A stretch of 64,000 nt of DNA from Trichomonas tenax (GCA_023091735.1 JALKBU010000011.1:1-64000), one strand, 5' to 3'; positions 41,357 to 51,949 are shown, numbered from the stretch's first letter. Notes: generated by a model not told the origin, from the sequence alone. Made by a program: numbers and translations.

Positions 41357-42289
41357 TTATTTTTCCGATTTCTTCGGAGCAGGTTGTGCAGGCTTTCGTG
41401 GATTCTGGGGCTGTGGAGGAGGCTGCATATATGGATATCCTGGTTGTGGCACAGGCATAACGAAGCCCTGTCTGTATGGAGGATAAGGATATGGTACAAA
41501 AGCAACGTTTGGAGGCATAGAACCAGGTCCAGATGGTGCAGCAGGAGGATATAGAAATGGTCCAGAAACTGGAATAAATCCTGGAGGAGGATATGGTATT
41601 GCATTTGGAGGTAAAATAATTGGTTGGCTCTGTGGTTTCATTTTTGTCTTTCCATCGCCCTGTGGCTGTGGGTAGTTTGGATAATATGGATATGGCTGTG
41701 GATAAGGCTGCATCCTTGGATCTATGAATTGTTGAGAAGGCATCGCGCCAGTGTTTGGTGTATTGTATCCCGATGGTGCTGGAGACTTTCCTGGAGCTCC
41801 TGAAGGTTTATTCATAGTGTTCGGATTTATTAGTTGTGTATTTTGATTATTTCGTTGTTTTTCTTTACTTCCGCGCGCTAGCCTGACCAAAAGATTGCCT
41901 TCTGGTGCTGTAAATGGACATTCACCATTTTCTGATATATGAACTTTGACAATAGCATCCGCAATGTGTGTTGATGTCATTGGCGATATCATAGGGTACG
42001 TTTCTTTAACAACAGCGTTCTTCGGAAACCAACTTAATGGAAGAGTCACTCTTCCAACTTCCTCAGATCGATGAACTTTTTGCAGGATGATGCTTATCGC
42101 TGACTTTGATTGATCTTCGTATAAGAAATTCCACGTAATATCGCTTGTTAACTCGAATGAGCCTTTAAACTTGACTGTGGAGCCATCTTCGCGAGGCAGA
42201 AGGTTGGCGTATACCTGGAACATCCCTTCGTCTTTCGGTGGATCCTTCAGTCCGAAAATTTTATCTATTTGAACAAACGCGACTTTCAT
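41357..42289 (-). CDS. C2-like domain protein with long proline-rich tail
   Basis: A 310-residue protein. Residues 1-140 look like a C2-type beta-sandwich (MKVAFVQIDKIFGLKDPP, GSFELTSDITWNF). The rest is low-complexity Pro/Tyr/Gly/Gln sequence (YPQPYPYYPNYPQPQG) and ends with a basic PAPKKSEK. C2 domains bind phospholipid, often with calcium; Pro-rich tails bind SH3/WW-type partners or form scaffolds. The family looks trichomonad-typical. It is probably cytosolic and membrane-recruited. ATG start is at 42287-42289. Confidence 0.6.
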   Translation of the reverse strand: MKVAFVQIDKIFGLKDPPKDEGMFQVYANLLPREDGSTVKFKGSFELTSDITWNFLYEDQSKSAISIILQKVHRSEEVGRVTLPLSWFPKNAVVKETYPMISPMTSTHIADAIVKVHISENGECPFTAPEGNLLVRLARGSKEKQRNNQNTQLINPNTMNKPSGAPGKSPAPSGYNTPNTGAMPSQQFIDPRMQPYPQPYPYYPNYPQPQGDGKTKMKPQSQPIILPPNAIPYPPPGFIPVSGPFLYPPAAPSGPGSMPPNVAFVPYPYPPYRQGFVMPVPQPGYPYMQPPPQPQNPRKPAQPAPKKSEK

Positions 42290-43123
42290 TTAATTTTTCT
42301 TATTTTTTCTCATTTGAAACCAAATTGAATATCTTATATACAACGCATAGGCTATCTAAATTTCTACCTTTTGAGCCATTTCGCTCAATATTCAAAAGAT
42401 TGAAAATTATATTTTTGACACCTATCTTATTTCTCTATATATAATCAAATGCATATAGCTCAGTACCTTATATTCTAAAAGTCACAATGATATATAATAT
42501 TTTCTAATACCCTACTTTTAGACCAAAGAATTTTTGCCTTTTTTCTGTTTTTCTGCCCAAAAATCGTCTATTAGAAAAAACAAATTAATATTTTTATAGA
42601 CACAATACCTTTCTATAATTTTGGCTGATTTATAATCAAAAAACTCTCATCCATATCTGAAAAATTACGTTTTTTTGGCTCTACTTTTTTTTGTTGACCT
42701 TTTTGAGTTTTGCGATTTTTAACGAGTAAACCCCCTTCCTAGACGAATTTGATGAAACATTTACATGCTTTTTGGTGGTGCTGATTCTAGTGGTACAATC
42801 TGTTTCATGATCTTAGCAAAGTATTACTTAATCATGATATGATTACAAAACTCAAAAAAGTCAACAGGAAAAAAATTCAACCCGTTTTTTGTTTTCATGA
42901 GCGGTCTAAAAGGAGGAAAAGTAGGGTAATCTCAAATACTCACATTATTTCCCTCAATTTGGCCAAATTTTGCTATACTTACTTTTCATAATAAGATTTA
43001 AAAAAATAACATTTGAAAATTGTCAATTACGTAATTCAGTAATATAAAGCACGTAATTGTGTGTATTGGCTGACAAAAGAACAAAAATATTTTATCATAA
43101 AAAATAAAAATCGAAGAATTAAA
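42290..43123. other. Intergenic region holding a short inverted-repeat element
   Basis: Apart from the element at 42692-42866 (listed separately), this is AT-rich sequence without a gene. Confidence 0.45.
42692..42866 (-). mobile_element. Short terminal-inverted-repeat element, copy 2 (MITE-like)
   Basis: Twenty-base terminal repeats match with one difference: TGTTGACCTTTTTGAGTTTT at 42692-42711 and its complement at 42847-42866. The interior matches copy 1 at 4115-4279 in reverse orientation. No ORF is present. Length (175 bp), terminal repeats and dispersal suit a MITE. Target-site duplications were not seen. Confidence 0.55.
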
Positions 43124-43576
43124 TTACACTGGTGCTGCAGGAGCAGCCTGTGCTTTAACTGTCTCAGCAAGCTCCAAAACAGTATTGTCAAACTTTGTTG
43201 AAACCAAAGGAGAGAAAGAATTGTAGAAAGGATCAGTGAAAGCTTGAAACATCGCGTCCTTGATCTTTTCCATAAATTTGAGAATGGTTTTTTCGTTGAA
43301 GATTAAACTAGAAGGCGTTATTAAGACAACAATATAATTCAAACTCGCTCGATACGCCCATAAAGTGAATTTATCTGTTTTGTGGCATCTCGCGATCAAT
43401 CTGTCGGATGAACGAACGTAAGGCTTTGTCGGAAGAGAATCGATAACTTGGATTGACTCGAAAAGAGTCGCTTCTACATCAAGGGAATCCTTCTCCGAGT
43501 CACACTTTTTAATGTAGATCGGGCTTCTGTCAGGTCCTATAATTGACACAGCGACGACAGTCGAAGGAAACGCCAT
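43124..43576 (-). CDS. TRAPPC2L/sedlin-like TRAPP subunit
   Basis: A 150-residue longin-fold protein. The pattern VVAVSIIGPDRSPIYIKKC at the start, then FESIQVIDSL, and a middle strand FTLWAYRASLNYIVVLI suit the sedlin/TRAPPC2L family (140-150 residues). These subunits belong to TRAPP tethering complexes, the exchange factors for Rab1/Rab11 at the Golgi. The Ala-rich end (KAQAAPAAPV) is unusual. The ATG lies in TTTCATGG. Confidence in the exact subunit is moderate. Confidence 0.7.
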   Translation of the reverse strand: MAFPSTVVAVSIIGPDRSPIYIKKCDSEKDSLDVEATLFESIQVIDSLPTKPYVRSSDRLIARCHKTDKFTLWAYRASLNYIVVLITPSSLIFNEKTILKFMEKIKDAMFQAFTDPFYNSFSPLVSTKFDNTVLELAETVKAQAAPAAPV

Positions 43577-43810
43577 GAAAAATAAATTTTTTTATGATTT
43601 TCCTCGCGCATTTCTGCATCATAAAACTTCATCATTTTGTCATTCTCTTCGATTCTTTAATAGACAAACATAATATGCATGTGATTATCTATCATGTGTT
43701 AAAAGATCACTTTACAAAATTGATTTCTTATAGTGTTTACCAAATATATAAACAAAACGTAAAAAAGTAAAATAAATAATTAAAACAACATCATTTACAA
43801 TTATACACTC

Positions 43811-45139
43811 CTACTGGAAAGTAGGAATTGGAGGAAGCTTCGATTCAGAGCTGTCCTTGCCACTATCCATGTTTCCGACGAAGCTAAATCCGTTGAACTT
43901 TGTGGTTCCGTCAACAGCTGGCGTCGCGATTGAATCGCATGGAGTTTCTCTGGTGAATGCAGAATCGAAGTTCTCTGGGTTGTACCTGTCATCGATTGGT
44001 GGTACGTACAACGGCTGAACGTTCTTTGCGAGGACTTCGTCGAAGTTCATTCCCTCCCAGAAAGGATGATCCTTGAGTGTGTCGAATGTTGCACGCTGCT
44101 CTGGTTCCTTTGTAAGGAGCTGGTTGATGAAATCTGAGATATTTGGATCGAAGTCGCCAGGGAAATATGGACTATCAGCTGGGATCTTCATGAATATTCT
44201 TGCTCTGTTTTCATCATAGAATGGAGTCCTGCCGAAAATGAACTCGTAGATCAAGCAGCCATATGACCACCAGTCTATTGCCATTCCGTATGGTTCTCTC
44301 TTTACGATTTCAGGAGCGAGATACTCAACTGTGCCGCAGAATGTAGATGTCGAAGAATCGAAGGACATATCCTTGGCAAGGCCGAAATCGGTCAATTTAA
44401 TATGGCCATTTTCGTCCAAAAGAATATTTTCTGGTTTGAGATCGCGATACACGATGCCCATGCTGTGGAGATGTGAAAGTGCTAAACCAATTTCAGCTGC
44501 GTAGAATCTAACCTCAACCATTTCTAATTTGCCTCTTTTAGACAAATACCTGAAGAGTTCACCACCAGGAATGTATTCCATCCCGAGGTAGAACTTGGAA
44601 ACCGACTGAAATGCAAATGAAAGTGAGACAATGAAAGGATGTTTGATTTTGACAAGAATGTTTCGCTCAGAAAAGACCGTGTGTACCTTCTTCGTCTGCA
44701 CAAGACGTGCTTTATGAATGGATTTGATAGCGAAAAGCGCTTTAGAGCCCTTTTTCTGGACTAACATAACTTTACCGTAATATCCACGTCCGAGAACGGC
44801 TATAATATTAAAATCGTCAATTGTTGTCGTTCTATCGTTGATTGCTTGTGATTTTATCGCAAGAATCCACTCCATTGTCGATTCTTCGGATTCAGCGAGA
44901 AAAACAAAAGCGTTTGAGCCAGGAGTGTCGATCTTGAATTTCTTTTTGTCGTCATCCAGTGGAACTGCGGTGGTCTCTGCGCTGATTTGGATTCTTTTTT
45001 CGATAATTTTCGATTCGTAATTCTTGTAGACGATGAATTCATTGGTGGTCACTTCGCAGAAGCAACTGTTCCATATTCCGAAGAAGTTTCCCTTCTTCTT
45101 AAGCGTTCCCGAATATGAACCAGCATGTTTCTCGCTCAT
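43811..45139 (-). CDS. AGC-family kinase with N-terminal PH domain (Akt-like)
   Basis: A 442-residue Ser/Thr kinase built like Akt/PKB. A PH domain covers about 8-100 (SYSGTLKKKGNFFGIW). The kinase domain covers about 108-365, with GRGYYGKV, the VAIK-equivalent FAIKSI, YRDLKPENILL, TDFGLA and APE. The activation loop SSTSTFCGTVEYLAPE has the PDK1-type Thr. The AGC tail has a turn-like RETPCDS and a hydrophobic motif FNGFSF. PH domains recruit these kinases to phosphoinositides. Codon use suggests good expression. Trichomonads lack canonical insulin signalling, so upstream inputs are unknown. Confidence 0.93.
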   Translation of the reverse strand: MSEKHAGSYSGTLKKKGNFFGIWNSCFCEVTTNEFIVYKNYESKIIEKRIQISAETTAVPLDDDKKKFKIDTPGSNAFVFLAESEESTMEWILAIKSQAINDRTTTIDDFNIIAVLGRGYYGKVMLVQKKGSKALFAIKSIHKARLVQTKKVHTVFSERNILVKIKHPFIVSLSFAFQSVSKFYLGMEYIPGGELFRYLSKRGKLEMVEVRFYAAEIGLALSHLHSMGIVYRDLKPENILLDENGHIKLTDFGLAKDMSFDSSTSTFCGTVEYLAPEIVKREPYGMAIDWWSYGCLIYEFIFGRTPFYDENRARIFMKIPADSPYFPGDFDPNISDFINQLLTKEPEQRATFDTLKDHPFWEGMNFDEVLAKNVQPLYVPPIDDRYNPENFDSAFTRETPCDSIATPAVDGTTKFNGFSFVGNMDSGKDSSESKLPPIPTFQ

Positions 45140-45479
45140 TTATGTTTTTTGTTTATCGTCCTTAGAATATATTTCCTTCTGAATGGATTTGGTTTTGTAT
45201 GGTTTGAAGCAACGCAATTTCTAACGGAAGAGAAATCCTGCAAAATGTTGTTAATAAGATATGCAAAAATAAAAACATCGACATTATCGCCTCGGCTTTG
45301 GAAGATAAGATAGCTACATTTGGCTGAATAATGGCATGAGAGTTATCGCTTGTGGTTCATAAATGGCCGAAAAAACAAAAATTTCTATGTTGAAATGAGC
45401 ACTACGAAATGAACATTTTTATTACACAACTCATAGCAATGAATATTTGTTTTACTGTAAGCCTCAAATACAACTCTGT
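45140..45479. other. Intergenic region upstream of the kinase gene
   Basis: Contains the kinase promoter on the minus strand. No gene is supported; an ORF at 45125-45313 overlaps the kinase start and lacks features. Confidence 0.4.
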
Positions 45480-45992
45480 ACAAAATCATATATTTTACAA
45501 AAAAGCTTTTGATTCAAATTGGCAAACAACGATGTCCCAATCACTCAGGCTCAACATTGAATAGAAAAAGCATTGATGAAGAATCGCATCAACTTTGAAG
45601 ATAAATCAGAAACAAGCAATCTTCCAGTAAACGAACTTGCTTGTAACAAATATTCGTTTCCTATCTATTCTAAAATAGGTCAAAGTAGCAATTGAATATG
45701 CTTAATTGAAATTGAACTTCAAAATAAACACAAGGATACACAATATGTAGAAAACATAACTTCTTGATCGAATCTCTAAGTAATTTCAACGAAATGATTG
45801 CAGGGTCAGAATAATATCCAGAACAATTACCTGTAGTATTGATAATTGATCCAGAGCCTAGTCGGACACGTGGTTGTGGTTCTTTCTTAATAAAAGAACT
45901 AAAAAAATTCACAGATGAAAAATATCCGCAAAAAAAGAAAAAGAAAGTATCCATGGGAGTGTTGAATACTTGGTGTGCGTTAAAACAATAGG
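45480..45992 (+). pseudogene. Possible decayed coding fragment
   Basis: On the plus strand, short frames look protein-like but change frame and carry stops. One reads NFEDKSETSNLPVNELACNK around 45590-45660. A later one includes PVVLIIDPEPSRTRGCG and a Lys run (EKYPQKKKKKV), about 45820-45960. It is convergent with the eS12 gene. A 108-residue minus-strand ORF here (45670-45996) is probably the shadow of these frames or chance. No family is recognised and the call rests on amino-acid character alone. Confidence 0.25.
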
Positions 45993-45998
45993 TCATCT

Positions 45999-46373
45999 TT
46001 ATGCATGCTCTTCCACTGCAGGATCGAAAGCCTGACGGAAGTCAGTTAAATCCTGAGTATCAACAGAGCCGTATTTGATGATCGCACAAGCACCACAATT
46101 CATTTGACGGCGGACAGAGCCATCAGCTTTGAAGTGTGTGAGACCAAGGGCGCGGCCTAAAAGTTCCTTCTTTTCAACAGATTGAAGCCTAACGTTGTGC
46201 TTCTTGCAAAGTCCTGTGACAAGGTTCTTGTAATCCTTGTTCTCGCAATCTTCGGCCAACAAGACAAGGCGAGCCTTGCCCTTGAGAATGGCCTTGATTG
46301 TGCACTTGACACCCTTGGCAACGCTGCCGGAAAGGTTGATCTGGTGAAGTCCGTTCTCGAGTACTGCTTCCAT
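45999..46373 (-). CDS. RPS12: Small-subunit ribosomal protein eS12
   Basis: A 124-residue protein of the L7Ae/L30e/S12e family, close to the usual eS12 length. Typical segments are LSGSVAKGVKCTIKAI, LVLLAEDCENKDY and CGACAIIKYG near the C-terminus. The ATG at 46371-46373 begins MEAVLENGLHQ; the longer frame starts with GTG. CTCATAATG immediately upstream fits an initiator. Codon bias is strong, as for uL4. eS12 lies at the beak of the 40S subunit. Confidence 0.92.
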   Translation of the reverse strand: MEAVLENGLHQINLSGSVAKGVKCTIKAILKGKARLVLLAEDCENKDYKNLVTGLCKKHNVRLQSVEKKELLGRALGLTHFKADGSVRRQMNCGACAIIKYGSVDTQDLTDFRQAFDPAVEEHA

Positions 46374-46907
46374 TATGAGAAATGGTCGAACAAAACCGTT
46401 TTTGGTTGACACCTTTTTAATTCACTTGAGATTAATTAGTCGATCGATCGATATTTGGAATATATTGCCTATGTATTATCATTTAAAATCTACTTGTTAT
46501 TTTCGCTCCATCATTTCGATTTTGGATCTTAAGACGAAATTTATAAATTCAAGATAATTTTTCTGAAATATGGTTTTGGTCTTCTTGAACTCGACAAATA
46601 AACAGTAAATTAGTACTTTAGAGGCTGCCAATCCATAGAGTATGTCTAAAAAGGATGATGCCTCAAGTATGAAGTTGATATTTCATTCAGATCCTAGAGA
46701 TTTGGGATATTAAAATCTAACATCTAATGTTATGCATTGGGTTATAATGCCCAAATGATGGGCTCAATAATTGACAAATATATGAAGATGAAATCGAGAG
46801 ATTTTGGCTTTGATATATTGATAATTATTAGATTTTCATATTGAAACATAGTGGGAATTCCAAGCAATGCCTTTGTGAAGCAACTTTTGATATAAAAATT
46901 TGTCAAA
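46374..46907. other. Divergent intergenic region
   Basis: Promoter region between eS12 (minus) and the WD40 gene (plus). No ORF is supported. TTTGTCAAAATG forms the WD40 gene start. Confidence 0.4.
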
Positions 46908-48239
46908 ATGAATGAAATTTTACAGATTAATCTGCCTGAACTAGGAGAGCACCAAATGCGTCCTTTTCAAACGCTGTGGATGGATGGGGACCTTTACTGC
47001 GGCTCACGTGATGGCAGATTGTTTGTCGTTGATCCTGGAAATTATCAAATAAAAAAGACAATAAGTCTCCACAATTCATGGATTTCGTCAGTGCAAACTG
47101 CACAGAAATACATTGTAACGTGTTCTTATGATGGCAGTGTTGCTGTTATTCCTAAAGATAAACTTCAAAACTTAGAAGAATCGAATATAATACAGAGATA
47201 TTTACACAATGACTATATACTAGCGATGTGCATCAAAGATCACACTCTATACACCGCTTCTTCAGAGGCAAAAGTCTCGAAATATCATATTACAGAATCC
47301 CACATAAAACATTTTTCAAGCATTCATACAGAAACTTCCGTCCACTGCGTGAAATATATCGATGGCCTATTAATTGCTGGTGAAGCAAATGGCACAATTT
47401 CTTATTATGATTCCAGAAATGAGGAAAAAGTTCTTCACCACACTTTTGCACACGATTCGTGCATAAAAGTGTTATCCATAGAAGGAAACGATATTTGTGC
47501 GGGCTATCTTGACGGTGAAATTTATCATATCGACAAAAGAACGTGGAAGACCATTAGAAAGTATACAAACACAGCATTTCCAATAGATATATCATGTAGC
47601 AATGATACACTAGTTTCTATTTTAGCGGATGGAACAATTCACGATTATTATCAGGTTGAAAATCCACAATACGACTTTGGAATGCCGATAATTTCGGCCA
47701 CAAATGATACTACAGACACTTCCACATACCATATTTGCGATACAAAAGGATATCTTCGAAAATTCGTTAAAAACAAAGAAGTTTGTACTATTGAACCATC
47801 AGTTGCAGCTGATGAGATTCAGCGTCTGGGTCATAATACAGATATGTTAGTAAGAAATAGCAATGATGAAGTTTATTTGATTGACGGAAAAACATTACAA
47901 ATAACAGAAAGATTTGGTAAAGTATCCTTTAAGGAAAAGGCCAAAGAGTTATCAAAACGGCCTTCATTGTACTTCCCAGTTTCATTCAATATTTCGATGG
48001 GAGCTCCTCGATTAATCATCTCTAACTTCCTTCCTAAGATTAATGAATCATCATATATTCATACACGCAATGCCCTTAAGTCAATGGTTCTTTCATTAAG
48101 AGAGAATAAGATTCCTGTAATGGCAACGAACTCTAACGGAATTCCGTTGTGGAAGAGTACATCTGACAAGAGGCTTCCGTTCTGGATGAGGTATTGCGTT
48201 GAGCCACATTTAGTTCAGGAAGAAAAACCAGAAGAATAA
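46908..48239 (+). CDS. WD40-repeat protein
   Basis: A 443-residue protein made mostly of WD40-type blades, recognisable as SWISSVQTAQKYIVTCSYDGSVAVI, YILAMCIKDHTLYTASSEAKV, VHCVKYIDGLLIAGEANGTISYYD-type units from about 20 to 330. The Trp-Asp pairs are mostly degraded to YD or YH. The last 100 residues are non-repetitive. Such propellers are scaffolds; the partner cannot be told. It may be lineage-specific. The stop is TAAAAT. Confidence 0.7.
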   Translation: MNEILQINLPELGEHQMRPFQTLWMDGDLYCGSRDGRLFVVDPGNYQIKKTISLHNSWISSVQTAQKYIVTCSYDGSVAVIPKDKLQNLEESNIIQRYLHNDYILAMCIKDHTLYTASSEAKVSKYHITESHIKHFSSIHTETSVHCVKYIDGLLIAGEANGTISYYDSRNEEKVLHHTFAHDSCIKVLSIEGNDICAGYLDGEIYHIDKRTWKTIRKYTNTAFPIDISCSNDTLVSILADGTIHDYYQVENPQYDFGMPIISATNDTTDTSTYHICDTKGYLRKFVKNKEVCTIEPSVAADEIQRLGHNTDMLVRNSNDEVYLIDGKTLQITERFGKVSFKEKAKELSKRPSLYFPVSFNISMGAPRLIISNFLPKINESSYIHTRNALKSMVLSLRENKIPVMATNSNGIPLWKSTSDKRLPFWMRYCVEPHLVQEEKPEE

Positions 48240-48912
48240 AATTTTGTTTGAATTTATCTATAATTGAACCATTGTTATGATCTCAAAGTTCACTATAAAT
48301 CACGGCACAATTATGAGATATCATTATCGATAATAAGTTTTGAAGAAAAAATATCTCATTTTCCATGAATTTCATTGAACTACTGATGTTGCTTTCTTAT
48401 CTGTTGTCAGTTTATGTTACTCTTAATGTTCTTTTAGTCAAAGGTTTTTGTTCAAAAGTTAGATTTACTTTTCTAAGGATGACAATTCGACAATATCATT
48501 GCATTGATATAAGAAACAAAATTTCATTGTGTTCAACTATAATTCAATGATTTCGCTATTTCTTGAAATATTTAAACGAAAACATGTCTCCATACTTAAT
48601 GAATCAGTTAGAAACATCAAGCGAATAAGTTTTTGTTTATTGTTTTTCTTCAAAATATCTTTTATAGTGTTATATTTTCAAATATAAATCAAGTGTGGAA
48701 TTATGGATTATTACTCTAGAATTAGTTTATGATACTTAAGGCAATATGATTTCTATGATTAGAAAAGGATGATAGAAAAATTCAAAAAATTTCATTAATA
48801 ATTATCTGTAAAAGTTAATACAGGTAAAGAAAAGCATTATCTGAGTCTATTTCAACAATTATTTTGTTCTAAAACCTTTTCAATACCAAGATATTTCGCA
48901 CTTTTCATTCAA
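48240..48912. other. Intergenic region, nothing recognised
   Basis: The ORF at 48365-48550 has AT-driven composition and no features. TTTTCATTCAAATG is the start context of the next gene. Confidence 0.4.
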
Positions 48913-51057
48913 ATGACTGACGAAGATATTCCAACAGGTCTCATTTATTTATCATGGAAGGGCGATAAAGTGAGAATCTTTTCTCAGCATACCTGGGGCC
49001 TCATTGAGCAACCTCTGTGGCTCTCAAGATGTATCTACAGAGATTCAAAATCATCAATGGAAAAATCTGGCGTGATGATGCTCACGCGAGGCGCTTTGTA
49101 TATTTTTAGGGACAGGCTGCTTCGTAGTTACATTCTTCGCGGTCATCATAATTTATTCAAGTTCACAAAAATTCAACAACTCGCAAATCGTATCATTTTA
49201 ACATACCAAACAGTGGCCGAAGTCATCCACAACGAACAAAAAGGCAATAATGAGGTTGATGAAGTGCCTTTGTTAAATGAAAACGGTGAAAATCACCTGC
49301 AAATTGATATGAATCCATACGAAGAAAGAAGACTTAGTCTTGAATTCAAAGGTACTGAAACATTCACAATTTTACTTCACAGAATTATCAGCGAAATATT
49401 TTACGGCATAAATACGATGCCATTCCCGGTATTTGAGATGCTCGAAGGTAAGGTTCTTGAAAGACCGACAAAAATACCTAAAAATAGCTTATTGAAGAAA
49501 GCAATTGCATTTGCACACTCAGAAGTGCAATGGGGAAAGATGCTCACTGCTGCAAACTACTTTAAGTACAAGTGGAACGGGGAGAAAGTTTTATGTCTCG
49601 GAAGAAAGTTTTCACCTTCATATTACGCGGGAGCGTTTGGAACAGCCGTTGGAATGGAATCAGTCATCGACACAGTTGTTTTCAAGAATTGTGCGTTCGA
49701 TGGAATGGAGACATTCTTAAATAGACTCATGAAAGCTTCAATCTCAATCAAATTAATCGTTTTTGTTAATTACATGCCAAAGATCAAACCAAAGTTCGCA
49801 TTTGATGGATCAAACACAATAGTCACTCGCTGGCACTTCGTTAACTGCTGTGCCGATACTGTTTGCAATTTCCTTGCTGCTTCAAGCAACTTTGCTTCTC
49901 CACCTGAAGAAATTGCGATTGCAAGACGTTCTTACAACGAAAAGGATGCTGCACGCATCATTCAGGCAATCAAAGACTCCCCAATGGCATACAGAACAGA
50001 CACACTGCAGTTTGTTGATATAAGATTCAGGAACTTCCCATTCGATGATTTCACGATACTCATTGCTGATATGCCTCTCAACACATTTGTTTTCAGGAAC
50101 ATCAACATCGAAGGAAGTCAGTTGTTTGCTGCTCTCTGCAAGACAAGGCCTTTGATGCGTTCATTGAAGTTACAGAAGCTCAGCTTCACGACGCCTGTTG
50201 ATCCAACACTTAAACTTCCTGCTGGCCTCGTTTTGATCGATATCAGCGAATCAGAGTTTATCGCAGAATCATTCACAACATTCATGCTTTCCATTTGCAG
50301 GGAACAAGTTAAGAATCCATTCATTCTTAACGCTGCAAAGCTGAAAATTACAGAATCAGAGTTCGAAATCTTCAAAGTTTATCTTGATGCATGCGAAAAA
50401 GAACATAATCGACACATTCAATCAAATATCCTTGAGATCAACTTGTCCGACATTTATCTTCCGGTTGTTGGTGTCCAGGAAATCTGCAGATTCATCAGAA
50501 CACAGAAGAAACTCACACAGGTCTCTCTGGAAAACATTTCATGTCCCGATCCAAATGTTTTCACACGCGAGATTGTTTCTGTTCTTCAACAAGTTAAGAC
50601 AATCAAAGGAATTGATTTCACACTCCACTTAGGTGAAGATTTATCCGATCTTCTGTTCAGATATCTCGCTTTCAGAGAATCCATTACAAGAATTATTATC
50701 AGGAACTGCGGTATTGGTAACAAAGGAATGACAAACTTAATGGCGAGAATTCCTCTGTTCACTAATCTTGAAGAAATCGCCTGCGATGGCTCTAATCCTT
50801 CACCAGTTGATGAAAATGAAAAGATTCCTCTCATCGAGTTCTGGAAGACTATTGCCAACACTCCAAGCATTGTTGCCAATGACTTCCCATACCAGGATCT
50901 CAACACACTTGGTCTCGATGAAAACGCAATTCCAGAACAACAAAGAGCGATCTTGAAATCAAGGAGGAAACCTTACACACAAAATGAGCGCATAGAGTTG
51001 ATCATGAACAAAGTCATCGAGGATGAAAGAAAGGCCGTCCAAGAGGCTATCATGTAA
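48913..51057 (+). CDS. Large leucine-rich-repeat protein (CARMIL-like layout)
   Basis: A 714-residue protein. The first 180 residues suggest a PH-like fold (GLIYLSWKGDKVRIF, GALYIFRDRLL, RRLSLEFKGTETFTILL). From about 220 to 640 are irregular leucine-rich repeats (TLQFVDIRFRNFPFDDFTIL, LRSLKLQKLSF, SILEINLSDIYL, ESITRIIIRNCGIGNKGM). The C-terminus is helical and charged. PH plus LRR is the layout of CARMIL/LRRC16 actin regulators, and trichomonads have many such proteins, so a cortical or cytoskeletal role is likely. No capping-protein-binding motif is seen. Initiator TCATTC is three bases before AAATG-type context. Confidence 0.7.
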   Translation: MTDEDIPTGLIYLSWKGDKVRIFSQHTWGLIEQPLWLSRCIYRDSKSSMEKSGVMMLTRGALYIFRDRLLRSYILRGHHNLFKFTKIQQLANRIILTYQTVAEVIHNEQKGNNEVDEVPLLNENGENHLQIDMNPYEERRLSLEFKGTETFTILLHRIISEIFYGINTMPFPVFEMLEGKVLERPTKIPKNSLLKKAIAFAHSEVQWGKMLTAANYFKYKWNGEKVLCLGRKFSPSYYAGAFGTAVGMESVIDTVVFKNCAFDGMETFLNRLMKASISIKLIVFVNYMPKIKPKFAFDGSNTIVTRWHFVNCCADTVCNFLAASSNFASPPEEIAIARRSYNEKDAARIIQAIKDSPMAYRTDTLQFVDIRFRNFPFDDFTILIADMPLNTFVFRNINIEGSQLFAALCKTRPLMRSLKLQKLSFTTPVDPTLKLPAGLVLIDISESEFIAESFTTFMLSICREQVKNPFILNAAKLKITESEFEIFKVYLDACEKEHNRHIQSNILEINLSDIYLPVVGVQEICRFIRTQKKLTQVSLENISCPDPNVFTREIVSVLQQVKTIKGIDFTLHLGEDLSDLLFRYLAFRESITRIIIRNCGIGNKGMTNLMARIPLFTNLEEIACDGSNPSPVDENEKIPLIEFWKTIANTPSIVANDFPYQDLNTLGLDENAIPEQQRAILKSRRKPYTQNERIELIMNKVIEDERKAVQEAIM

Positions 51058-51353
51058 TATTGGTTTTAGTTCAATATGTTTGTTTTAGTAAAAATAATAT
51101 GAAATTTTATTTGTTATTTCCTATCTTGAATATATAAATGTATGCATTCATATTAAATCATCTGTTCTTTACTTTAACAAATAGAATTCATCTCATAAAA
51201 GAATAATGTTGATCCACTATTAATCTCATTTAAAACATGGTAATTCATCCACAATATTGATAAAAGTATAAACAAACAATACTTTATTAAAATACAATTA
51301 ATATATAAATCGAATAATATAAAAAGAATGAAAAAATAGAAATAAATGTTGAA

Positions 51354-51806
51354 TTATTTCTTAGGTTTGACAACATAAGTATCAATCTCAACGAATGTTG
51401 GTGGTAATCCTTCATATTCTTGAAGAGTTGTTGTTGAAGATTTATATTTTTCTGGAATTTCATCTGTAACACCTAAAACAGATAATCTATTCAAACAAAA
51501 TTCCTTTGCAAGTTGATTTGCAGGGATTTTGAGGGCTAAAATCGGAATTGAATATGTTGCCGCGACAGATAAAACAGCTTGAATGGCATTATCGAAATTT
51601 TCATTCTGCGGAATGATGATGCATTTAACAGAATTCATAATGGACGATTTCAAAACGGAATTAATTCCAAATAAAATTTTGTTGGCCTTGTAAAGAGTTT
51701 TGATCTCACTAATGAGTTCTGTGTCATCAAATTCTTTTGCTTTAGGAATTTTGTATATGGCTCCTGTTTGCAGAATTTGTTTTTGCTGCTTTTTAACTTT
51801 TTGCAT
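51354..51806 (-). CDS. L7Ae-family RNA-binding protein
   Basis: A 150-residue protein starting at ATG 51804-51806 (MQKVKKQQKQ); the longer frame uses TTG. The core from about 35 resembles L7Ae/NHP2/Rpp38: KANKILFGINSVLKSSIMNSVKCIIIP, then IPILALKIPANQLAKEF. This fold binds kink-turn RNAs in snoRNPs, RNase P/MRP or ribosomes. The k-turn contact region G-x-N-x-V/T-K is visible as FGINSVLKS. The basic N-terminus suggests a nucleolar RNP. Which paralogue it is cannot be decided by eye. Confidence 0.65.
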   Translation of the reverse strand: MQKVKKQQKQILQTGAIYKIPKAKEFDDTELISEIKTLYKANKILFGINSVLKSSIMNSVKCIIIPQNENFDNAIQAVLSVAATYSIPILALKIPANQLAKEFCLNRLSVLGVTDEIPEKYKSSTTTLQEYEGLPPTFVEIDTYVVKPKK

Positions 51807-51949
51807 TATGAAAAGTGACAGCAAAATTAAATTTTTCAAAATGCATTTCCTTCAAAATATAGAATCTGACAAATATGTGCTCACCATGTTTCATAGTTTC
51901 ATGAAAGATGATGAAATATTTCGAAAATCAATGAGAAATTTCCGTTTTA

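Noticed and set aside
45670..45996. 108-codon minus-strand ORF adjoining eS12
   Set aside because: It begins directly after the eS12 stop and opposes plus-strand protein-like frames; includes an FFFFF run from poly-A; probably a shadow.
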